Positions 26,501 through 38,500 of a stretch of 64,000 bases of DNA are shown piece after piece. The DNA comes from Atrichornis clamosus. Taxonomy: Eukaryota > Chordata > Aves > Passeriformes > Menuridae. Within the stretch, counting starts at the first letter, position 1, and every line of letters begins with the position of its first letter. The position numbers were made by a program, and so were the translations under genes. The notes under the pieces were generated by a model. It worked only from the letters and a program-made list of their open reading frames with translations, was not told the DNA's origin and made no database searches. Location: the NCBI GenBank assembly GCA_013400975.1, contig WBMZ01010154.1:1-64000 (forward strand). Reading direction: 5' to 3'.

Positions 26501-29500
26501 TATAACACAACCAATCTTTTTAAAAAAGAAAAGTCTTGAGTTTTTTTGGTTTGTGTCATATTATTATAGGAACCAGCAGAGGCTTTTTCCATAAGATTAG
26601 AAAATGTGTTCCAGCCTACAAATCAGGTATGATTTACAACAGATTTACAACCTCTGACTCATTTGAGTATTTATAGCTTATGCTTGAATATCTGCCTCTG
26701 TCATCTTGTTAGTTAAGTGCTGTGTTTGTACTGAACTACTGCACATTGTAGTGACAAAATGTGCCATAAATCATCATTGCAGAAGGAGGGGGAGCACTGC
26801 AATAAGTTCTTCAATTAGATCTTAATATGCAGTCACTTGATAACTTAATGATAACCTGTGGCCATACGTTAAGGCTTTATAACACGAAAATGTTTTCTTT
26901 TTGATAAACGTTATCATGGGGGTGTTTTCTATTGTAAGTATCTTTAAACAAACATGGATTTGTTCATAAAACTGACTGAGATACCGCTTCTCTGATAGAG
27001 GAGTAATTACCATTTTACAACCTGCAGAGAACAGAGTGTGGAGGTAATTTGTGAGTCCAGTATGGGTGAAAAGGAGTAGAAAATGCAAAAAAATTAGAGC
27101 AGACAGGCGGAGCAATTTGCATAGTCAAGGAGACAAAGCAAGAAGGATGAGCTGGGAGGGTTGGAGTTAACTAGTACAGAAAAAACTGCTTTCCTGCCTA
27201 CTCTTTTTTTCAAGTGGGATGGCTGTGACGAGCCATGGCAGTAGTTCAGCAGTATTTAATAGGCTTTTTGCTCTCACAAGTATAAGCAACATTATGAATA
27301 TCTTCAATATTGCCATTATGAAATGAAGGAGAAAAATTTAATGGGTAAACGTATGAATAATCTTTGATAAACTCTGTTTAAAGTTGTAGCACTTTCTTGT
27401 GTTAGTCTTGCTGGTTTGCCAGTCAGGGGTGCCCAACCAGAGATTTGCACTGAGATCTGGTGTCTTTTTGCAGGAGAGAGGGTTTGTCAGGGCTGCACAC
27501 CCTGAGCCCTGCAAGCAAGGACTGACAGTTCTGAAGGTTTAAATCCTCTGTAGCTCCTGTGAAGCTGTAGATTCTTTAGTTTTCAAAGAAATGCTCTTTT
27601 CACACAAGAGGCACCAAAGGAATTAATACGGGTTTTTGGGAAAAAACATATATCTCTCAAAGAAAAACAAATGAAGACAAAACCTGAGGGTTTTTTGAAA
27701 ATAAAAGAGAAACCATGAGATATATTCTTCCTAATGTGCTCCAGTCCTGAGCAGGATTTATGGAACAGCTGTCCCTGAAGAGGTTCTTTGATGTCTTTGC
27801 CTGGAGTTGCTGCTGCTCCGCTCCAGTAAAGCACCTCCAGTCCTGGTCAGTGGTTGCCTTGTGAACTGTGCAGATTCTTCATCTGGGAATAGAAAAGTAG
27901 GTGAGAGCTCAAGTAGACATTCCTCGTGCTCCTCAGGTAGTTTTTATTCTCCTTAGAGATGGTCTGTTGTAGTTTGTTGTCATGCAGATTTAGGTGTGTG
28001 CTTACAATATAAATACAGGCAGAATATTGTTCTGGTCTTCCATGTACTTTGCTTTTTCTCAGTTTCCTCAATTAGGAATGATTTGGGCTTATAGATTGAG
28101 GATGGCAGCAGACTGACCTTGAAAAGTTTTAGAACTAGATGGAAACTGAGCTTTCCAACACCACACACTGTTGGTTAAAAGCATTTTTCAAATTCTCTAG
28201 GTGTTGTGAGGGTTGATACTCTGCTTGAAGGCAGTAGGACAACATCTGCATCATTGGATTTCTCTTTCCATTGTCCATTGTCAAGTGCATTTCAAGCCTA
28301 GGATATGATCTCTCCAAGAATACTCTGTGAGGAGAGAGTAAGTACAGATTAGGTAACACCAGTTTGGCTTTTCTCCTCTAGACCTAATTGTCAGGGTGTC
28401 CCTCGGTGGGAAGTGCTCTCAGATAAATCCCAGTTTGCTTTCTCAACAGCAAAACTGCCAATACAGCTGTTGACAGCTGGATATTGTAGAAGATAAATTT
28501 TAACCCAGCTGCACAATGATAATGGTGTTGGTTATGATCAAACTGTGCACACTGGGTTATGGGTATTTATCTGCCCACAGTGGGTGCTTTCCTCCCTGTG
28601 TTGCTGTTCCCCGGTGCAGTGTGAAATGGTCAGACTGCTGCACTTCTGGCTTTGCAGCAGCTCAGGCACTGGCAAATGCTCTATTCTTCTGTCGGTCTGC
28701 TTATAAAATAACTGTTTTCCAATTATAAATAGAATGTTGTCTGATACCTGCTGTCCATCAGAGCATACATGCCCCAGTGTTTCCTTTGTAACATGCCACT
28801 TCTGTATCTACTGATAGTAGCAGACACCCAGCCCACATCTCTTCACTCTCTTACCCACCCAGCAGTCTGACATTTGTTTCCTTGGAAGTGACTTTATAGC
28901 ACAGCTCACCTGTTCATCAGTGTGCCCCTGCCTTTCTGAAATAGAATCTGTTGTTCACTTTTATTCTTCTTTTAAAGAAACGTGTCCATGAAGGCAGTTT
29001 CTTCTCTGCTGTGAGGCCTGGCTCACGTAGGTTTACATGTAGAAGGCAGGTCACAGTTTCTCATGAAGAAATGACCTATCAGCTTTGATTTATCTGCAGT
29101 GTGCTGACCACTTTCCATTATTAGATTATCATCTTGCTACCTGGAGGAGGCTTGTAAGGCATATAAATATAATGTTGATAAGATCTGCAAACTGTGAGCT
29201 GGAAGAGAGGTTCATCAGGAAATATATTAGCTCACTTTGGTAATGATTGTTTTGAGATACATGCTGCGTTTCTAAGGTTTCCTGCTCCCTTCTTCAGGAA
29301 GGATGAAATCCACTTTGAACTGTAACACCAGTACATGCTTCTGGAATAGCTACTGTACAAATGTTGGAGAGGGTTATCTTGGGAAAACAAAGGGAATGAA
29401 AAATGTTTTTGATTCTTTTACGCTGTGTGTGAAGCATTCGGCCTGAGGGACATTGTGTTCTGCTGTTGATTGTCTGGTGTTGACATTCCTCTACTCTGAG

Positions 29501-32500
29501 AACCCAGGCTGCCTCTTGACTTCACTGTGTTTTTGCTAGATTATTTTAATGTTTTTCCTGAGTTGTTCAAGGTGGTAGCCCATACTTTACAAATCCTCCA
29601 GGACTACTTAAAATGTCTGTGTAACCAGTTTGCACTGTGGTAAATGCTCCGAAGCTTCTGCTCGGGTGTGCATCGTGCACCTGATCCTTCAGGTTATTCC
29701 TGAACTGGTTCAGGCACTGCAGTGTGCATCAGCATCCAGAGAGGAGGTGATTTTCCCTGCAGGCATCCTGCCCTTGTGGGATGGCAGCAGTGGCTCATGC
29801 TAAGCTGTCTTGTGGGACCTGTGTTTAACAGCACCACTGAATGCTGTGGACACTCCCCAGCTGCCCCCAACGTGGCAGCCACTGTTATTACTGTTTGCCC
29901 AGGGGGAACAGCTGAACTTGGGGTGATTCAGGCTCCTGATGGCCTCTTCCCATCTTAACATATGTAGTTCTCTGTCTCATTGCAGTATCCTGAAGATCTG
30001 TCCTCCTGTTTTCAGGTGCTCTTAACATTTCGGGCATAATTTCTGATTTGGCTGCTGTTGTTTTTTTTTCATCATCCTTTACAGAGCCAGACTTTTCACC
30101 TTTCCAAGGCCAGACAGGCTCTCATGAAGTTTTCCTTTGAAGCACATGAGTTACTAAGCTACAGAACTGATGATTTTTCAACTCCATTAAAAATTCAAAG
30201 GCCACACTGAGGTCTTATTATCACAGGACTAGATATATCCCTTTAGATGAGCAAAAAGGGATTGTCTTAACTCCCTCCCCACTCTCAGACAGGCCCAGGA
30301 GATGTTCTTGAAAGATGTTTTGATTATTGTTGGAAAGCCAGCTTCATATTCAGTCTTTCCTACAACTTAAGCCCCTTGCCCAGTATGTGGAGTGCTCACC
30401 TTCCCCTCCTCTGCAGAAGCCTTTTGGTGTGTCCTGTTTTTTACTTAACAGCCCATACAGTCCTTCCTTGTGCAAGTGTTTTCAAGCTGTTTGTCAAACC
30501 ATAATAATTTATGTTTTTCTTCTTTGGAAGTCCTCCCAGTTAGTGTGCAACTATTTCTTAAATGCAGTATCTGTGTGGTTTAACCCCAGGCAGGAGCTCA
30601 GCCCCTCGCTCACTCCCCCCTGGCAGGATGTGGACAGGATTGGAGGAGTAAAAGTGAGAAAACTCGTGGGTTGAGATAAAGGTAGTTTGATAAGTAAAGC
30701 AAAAGTCACACACACAGGCAAAGCAAAACAAGGAGTTCATTCCCCACTTCCCAAGGCAGGCAGGAGTTCAGCCATCCCCAGGACAGCAGGGTTCCATTGC
30801 AGGTAACAGGGACTGCGCAAGACAAACATCATCACTCCAAACATCCCCATCTTTCTCCTTCTCCCTCAGCTTTATATGGTGATCATGACACCATCTGGTA
30901 TGGAATATTCCCTGGGGTCAGCTGTCCTGGCTGTGTCCCCTCCCAGCTCCTTGTGTCCCCCAGCCTCCTCAGGTGGTGTGGGGTGAGGAGCAGAAGAGGC
31001 CTTGGCTCTCCGTGAGCACCACTCAGCAGCTACGAAAAACACCCTGGGCTGTCAGCACAAATCCAAACCACAGCCCCATCCCAGCCACTGTAAGAAAATT
31101 AACTCTATCCCAGCCTAAACCAGCACACTGTGATTGAAGAATTATTAAGTAGCCTTTGAGTTAATCTGTGTAACAATAACCTACTGCTGTTTACAAGTAA
31201 AACCTAAGGCTTAGTTATTTTCTGTGCCCTTCAGGCTCACCCCATTGCACAGCTCTCTAATCCAGGCTGTTCCACAGCAGTGCTGCTGCTGAGTCTTCTC
31301 CTTCAGTTGTCTGCCCCTGAACTCAGCTTGCTTTAAGAAGCTCCCAGGTTTCAGATGCCTTCTTTAACTCTGTGAGGACCTCGATCTGATAATGTGCAGT
31401 TTTTTCTTCACACTCTCCCTGTTTCTCCTGTTTAATCTCTAACCATTTTCCCTTCACAGGTGTCCCTCTGAAGGACAAATTTAAATATATTCCTTGCTTT
31501 AATTTCCCCACAGTTTCCACTGCAGTTGTTCAGGCCTGATTGACAAACCATGAGAACCCTTCCCATGGGTGCTGGGGGTGTCAGGCTGTCCTGTCCTGCC
31601 CTGGCAGTTCTTTCCTGGTGTGCATATGAGCACCTGGCATCTGAGGAGTGAGTCCTCAACAGGAGAAAGTCTTCTGAGGGAAACAGGATGAAAATAATGT
31701 GTTCAGTGCCACCTTTCTGATATAGGCTCCATCATAGTTCATATCTTGCTATAGCTTCTGTATCTTGCTGCCAGTTTCCAAAAGTAATAATTTAATTTTT
31801 TTGTTGTTGTTGTATAGTTATGTCTAATCTTGTCCACAGTGATCACTGTGGAAAATCAAATGAGAGGTTGTCTTCAGCCTCCTCAGTTGTTTAGCTCTTT
31901 CTCCCTAGAAAAGATCTATGGAAGACCTTGTGATTTGGTGCCTTATTATGGCTACTGAGACTTAAAAAATCTAATACTAACTTAAAATCTCTGGGTAATA
32001 ACTCAGATGCATAGGAACAGTGAGCACTTAAATCCGTAGTGTCATTTTACTGATACCTGGGATGTAGGTGGGATGTTGAAGCTCATTTTGTTCCACCCCA
32101 CGGGGTTGTCACTGCCTTAACTCACCCTTTCTTTTCTCCTTTGCTGGAGATCCAGAGGATGTTTTAATCCTTTTTTACCATATTCTTTCAGTGGAAGTGC
32201 TGCCTTTCCTGTGGCTGTTGGACTGAGCTGGTGCTTGGGCTGACGTCAGTGTCATCCTGTGGCCAGTGGCAGATGTGGCAGTTCCGTGTGCTCCCTCTGC
32301 TGTCACCAGCTGCCTTCTCAGCACAAACACAGCTTCTTTCTGAAAACGAAAGGAATAATGTGGCTTGTAATTTTGAAAAGTGATTAATGTTAGACAGGGT
32401 CCATTTTTGCCCAGAGTGTCTTGGTGAGTCTGTAATATGAGTTAGTCAGGGCCATGGGGACAGCATTACCACCATCAGCTGGCAATTCTAACTTTCTTTT

Positions 32501-35500
32501 TACATGAGGAACTGGGAGCATCTTAGATTTGCCTCCCAGCTGTCTATCCTACTCCAACATGCAAGAATCTACTTTCAAAAACAAACTTAATAATGCATAT
32601 TTAGAAAATTCTGCAAAGCCATTAAAGGGCTGTTACTTTTGTACCCTGCCTAGGCAGACATGGTGTTTTCGTTTGCAGTTGGGCTTACTGCAAAACATTT
32701 TTGGGGTTTTTTTTGCAAATAGTAGAAATAAAAGTCTTTGGAAACTGGATACAGTCATTGAAAGTGTGGGAACTTACCCAAAGCATGAGGAGAGGAAGAA
32801 TCTTAGGATGTCACGTATTAAACCAAGCTGTATTTCTTCTTAAAATGCTGGTGTTACTTCTTTTAGTTGAGTCTAAGCACATTTCTATGAAGTAACTGTG
32901 TGTAATGCATGTGGAGTAATTAGGTATTCCTTCCTAGTGAGGGGAAGACATGTGTCTAAAATAAACTGAGCAGAATTTTTGAATTAAAATGAAGTAATAA
33001 TATTAAGTTATTATTAGTAATCTTTATTAAAACATCTTTAATTTCTTTTAACATTCATGTAATAGAATCTGATTTACTGGGAGTGGCATTTAATTAATTT
33101 AATTCAATTTAGAGAGTTAACTCTATTACATATTAGTACAGAAAATTACCTCTGAACAGTCATTTCTCACTGGTGACATGCAATAAGTTAATTTAGCTGG
33201 GAGTTCGTTTGGGTGCTTTGTGAGTTCTTGGTGGAAGTTGCTATGGTGACAGCTGGATCACCCAGGGCTGTCACTGGGACAACAACCCCGCTGGAAACAC
33301 GGAGTGGGTCCACGGTACTTCCTCTGGGCCAGCTCTCCCTGGTCAGCCTGGGTGCTGGAATCTCGGGAAGAGCTTCCTCAGGAATGCTGGGCACTGCTCA
33401 CTGAAGGGCTGCTGTCAGAGTGTGCTCAGCAAATGAGCTCACTGTGTTGTGTGGGTTCTCTCTGGCTTCACTTTAGCTGCAGGGAAAGGATTGCTGAATC
33501 CCCATCAGATTTTAGTCAGCTGTTCTTTAGGAAATTTTCCTGAAGAATCTGAAGAGGAAAAAGTCTATAAACTGCTGGAACTGCTTTCTTCATGTTTCTG
33601 AATAATTTAAATCCTGTTTTTCATATGTGGCATTAATGCATGATGGCACTGGAGACTTAAAAAATCTGTTCAGTGTAAACTGAATTAATGAAGAGTTTGC
33701 TTCAGATTTGGTGTTGAATCTGAAATGAAGAGTTTGCTTCAGACTCTCCAGGCTTGGCTGCCAGGTAGATGAACCTAGTTCAAAACCAGAACCTTCCAGG
33801 AAAGAGGCCATCATTGTGAAGCTCATACAGAAAAACACTGTTACATATGAAATGTCAGGTTTAGATTTAAAAGGAAATATTAAAAGGACTGAAATAGAAT
33901 TTTTAAGTACGGTGTATTTTCTTCCTCCCCTACCCCAGACAGTATGCAGACTTAAACACTTGCTTGTTTTATCTCTGGAGCAGGACTTTAATTTAATTTG
34001 GTTTATCTGGATAAGGGATCATTCTTCATTTTGGGCTTCAGGTTTTTCTCAGCTGCTCATTTCTGAAGGCAAAGACATATTTCTATGTCTTTCCAATGCT
34101 AGGAACTGCATCTAAAGTGGAATGTAGAACCCCAAACAGGTTTTTATGATAGAAAATCTGTGAAGTTTTGTTAGTAGAGGTCCCCTAAAGTGCTAACAAT
34201 GTCCCTATGGGTTTTGTATGTTTTTAAGAACCTACTTGCTCAAAGCACTGATTCTCAACATAATTTTGTAAAATACAAATGAACACATCTTCAGTTATCC
34301 TAATAAAGACATAGACTTTGTCATCTAAGGCCAAAATATTTCAGGTTTAGCTTTCATTGAGTTGGCTCTGTGCACAGTTTCTCAGGGTGATGCTACCTGA
34401 AACTCGGAATAAATCCACACTGCCTGGGAAGTGGGGGGGAAGCTGGTCCATGCTGGACACTCTGTTGGCTCTGCTTTAGTGTTTCATGCTGACTGATTTA
34501 AAATGATAGCTCAGATAACTCTGCACTATCTTTAGAGCTGTAGTATAAACATATTAAGTCTTCTTTTGAGATAGAATTTGAACTGGAAGGGTTATGCCAG
34601 AATTACAGAGGCCTGTTTCTGGTTGCCCACAAAATTGTTACTATTTTAGTATTGCACATAAAATATTCATTTGGTACCATAAATGTCCATGACAGCAGGG
34701 CCGAGGCTCTGTGTTTACACAGGCCTTTAGTCAGTGTGACACGTGTGCCCAGTCCCATGATTCCAGCAGCACAGCCAGTGTCAGTAAACATTACACTTCA
34801 TATCTCACCAGCAGACCTGTCATCTGCAGGCTTGTCACACCAGGCTTCCATGGGCATGGCTGAGAGGAGTGAAACAGCAGTGCAGCCTGCTCCCCCTGCA
34901 GCCACCCCCAAACCAGAAATAAAATACCTGGAGGAGCTGTATTTCTGGTTTCCAGGAGAAAAATGTGCATGTGTGTAGTGACTGAGTGTCCAGGCTGTTG
35001 GACCCGGCATGGCTTTGGAGTGTGTCCACACTCCCCGGGCCTGGGGCTCCCTGGGACACTGATTTGGGGCACACTTGCAGGCTGCTTGCACCCCCCGTAG
35101 GTCAGATGTGTCCTGGACACACTGATCTCCCTGTCCACCTGTTAGGGTATTGATCTGTAAATACAGCCTGGCGATTTCCAGGCATTCCAGAAAGTAGCCA
35201 GAGAGAGCCGTTACCTTTTTTCCAGCTCGTGTTAAAAGTGGAGGAAGAGATTTTACCTGATGTTGCATGAATGCATAGCTTTCCTAATGGTCCTGGGTAG
35301 GATTCCAGCACTGACAGTACCCTGGGACACCCTGAACCTCCAGGAGCATCCACCTGGCATGGACAGACCATGGGTACAGGATGTATTCCAAGTGTGAGAC
35401 AATCAGTGCACGGTGTACCACCACTGAGCAGATCTCTGCAGGAGCAGTCCATGATGGAAGTGATGGGTGTATGAGGTATCTCTTTACAGTACCCTACCAC

Positions 35501-38500
35501 ATATGTATGAAACTGGAAGCATTTACACTGGGATTAACTCCCTTCGAGCCCCAGCTGAAGAGTGGGTTGTACCTGTAGATCCATCACTGTTCAAGGTGTG
35601 AAGGAAGTGTCATGCTTGTGTGTACAGTAAACCAGTGCATACTGAATTACCCTAATTTCCAATTACTTGTGAATGTACTATTTACTGGGAATTTCCATAT
35701 TTATCTGTTCGTGTGCGTGGTTTAACGACTGGGTTTCTGCTGTAAGAAATATTTACTCCTCAGTCTGTGCCTGGAAGTGGTCTGTGGAAAGCAGGAAAAA
35801 GAACACGTCTGGTGTGATGGCTGCACCATTTGTAAATGTGTTTTTAAAAAATCCTTTTGCATATGAAAACTGTGTGTAAAACATTGTCTAATGAGATTAA
35901 ATGCACACAGGCAGCTTAAAATTGAAGGATTCACTTCCTGAGTCTACCCAGACTTCTTATGTGGCTCTGTTACATTAGAATGAAGTTATTGAATCTGTCA
36001 TTATATGCTTGAATTTTCCCACTAGTACTTGCAGTGATGATAGTGTTGGTTTTGTGTTATTTAAGCTGTTTCCTGTCTCCTCTGACTCTTTTATTGTGCA
36101 GTTACTGCTGGGGTTACACTGCCTGGAGCGACACTGAGGGAGGTTTGGAGGGTGAGAGTGGAGGTGGAGGGAGCACGTGCCCAGGACTGGCTCCTGGCAC
36201 GTCAATGGTGTGATCCTTGACTGTGTTCCTGAATTGTTGGGGTTGTGTTTGTGAGGCTCTTGTGTCCTGTTGGAGGAGTAGAACGTGCTATGTTACCTAG
36301 CAGGTCTTTATAAAGTAACCTGGTGGAGTTCAGACGTTCTAAATACTTTGGGAAGGAATACAAGGTGTGAATTCTCTTATCATGAAGAGACCTGAGCACT
36401 CTTACATCAGAAACCTGAAAATACTGTGCCAATATTTCTAGACGCTTGCTGAGAATCCCTCTCTTCATTCAGAGCTGCCCTGTCACTTAAATTTTACAGC
36501 AGTAATTTCCTGCACAAGCTAATTCGTCTCAGCAATGACTCTTATCTCCCTCCTGTCCTTCTCAGACAGTTGTTAATGCTGTTGTTTCTTAACGTTATTA
36601 ATACGAGTGATTAAAAACTTGTAATAGCTTCATTACTTTCCTTTAGAACAGCCAAGTTCACTTTCTAATGCCAGTGTATTGCCCTGCTCTGGAGGTGGGA
36701 ATTGAGTTTATAGGAGTCTGAAATCCAAATTAAATGTGTGATGACAAGTTAGAGGAAATGCTCTGTGCTGAGATGTCAGAGGCTTCAGGACAGATGTAGC
36801 TTAGAGAGCAGCTTCTAGCTGGGTGTATTCATTTATTTATTTGTTGCTTTACAAGGAGTAAGCATTTGGACAAGTCTAGTGTAGAGAGATGTACATGATT
36901 AATACTGGTGTGTGAGTTCCATGCGTTCATAAATGCGCCTTCCCAGCGCCTGCACGTTGGAGAACTCCCGCTTGAGAGAAAACAGATGAATTGTTAAGTC
37001 TTGAAAGTTACCATCTGTTATCAGTTCACATCCTGGAGGAATGCAGCTCTGTGAATTTAACTGTTCCATTACTCACAGTCCTGATTCCCAGCTTGGGCTG
37101 CTGAGTTTGAGGCCTGATGTGTACGGTCCAATTCCTGCTCATCAATTAGGTGATGGCAAACCCCATGTGTGTGCACTCAGAGCCTTCAATAAACATGAGA
37201 GAGTTTGGCTTGCAGTGGGAGAGCATCATATTTGCTTTGGATTTTCAATCTATTGTTGATGACAACCTATCAACCTAATTAGCTGTACCATTTTTAATGG
37301 CACAGCTAATTAATTGTGAATTTAAAATTAAAATTATAATCAGCGCTAACATGGAGGAAAGCAGTGAGGAAAATATTAAAACTGTTAAAAGTATAAGTAT
37401 TCTTCATGTGAAACCAACCTGAATAATGTAGAAAGGCATTGAAAAAAACTTTAAAATACATGAGTCACCCAAAACAGGTTTTGTGTCTTTCTCTCAAAAG
37501 AAGTATTTGTCACCCTCTCTGCTGACAGATCTGAAAGAAAAAAAAGGAGATGCTATTCCAGAAAGGGAAAGAAAATCTTGTGTCTGAGCTCTGAAGTACT
37601 CAAGGATCTATGTTTTTATTCTCCAGCTCTTAGGAGAAAAGTTGAATTTGTGGATACAGGGTTGTATTCCCACTGGAGTTGGGCTCTGACCCTTTGCTGC
37701 GCAGAAGTTCTGCTGCAGGGTGGGCTGTGCTGGGCTCACACAGGATTCACCTTGGTGGTGAAGGGATAAAATGTCACTCATTTCAAATTTACATTAATCA
37801 AGAATGAAATGGAGAGGATTCAGACAAGTGGGGCTGGTGAAGAGAGGCCACATCTGAAACTTATTTGAAAACCAGCAGAAGCTGAAGGGAGTGCTGTGAT
37901 TATCAACCTGAGAGAAAAATGATTTCTTTGTCATGGCTGAGGGAAGTGAGAGACCTGAGTAAGATGGATTTGGAGCTCAGTTTTACATGTAGAGTGGTAG
38001 AAAATGTGCTCTAAAGGTTTTCAAGAGGTCATCTATTCCATCCTCTTGCCCTGAGACAAGATCATCAAACCTGTATCATGTCTGCAGATAATCCTTAATC
38101 ATCCTTATTGTTGGAAATGTAATTCTAAATCTCCCTGACTGCAATTTAAACCCGGCAAGTCTTGTCTTCTTCACTCTGAGGTGGAGCAAATGGTTTCCTC
38201 CTCTTTATTTGTGGGGTTTTTTCTCCTTTTTTTTTTTAAATTTGTGTACCCAATTGTCTTCTAGACTGAGTCATCCCTTACCTCAGTCTGCTGTGGTAGT
38301 TCCCATTTCCAGATTCCCGTTTCCTTTGTCCCCTTTCCAGGTGGCCCAGCTCCATCCTGAAGAGAGATGGTCAGCCATGGGTACAGACAGGGAAGGATTT
38401 ATGATGCCAGCCTCAAGCAGACGGGTTGCTCTGAGCCCCATAGCTGGGTGTTTATCCCATTGCAACACTTGGCTTTTTACAATCTTTCTGACTGATCTTC

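Noticed and set aside
34798..35268. 156-codon minus-strand frame
   Set aside because: No domain, no conserved motif, no splice or promoter context; overlapping frames on the other strand are equally long.
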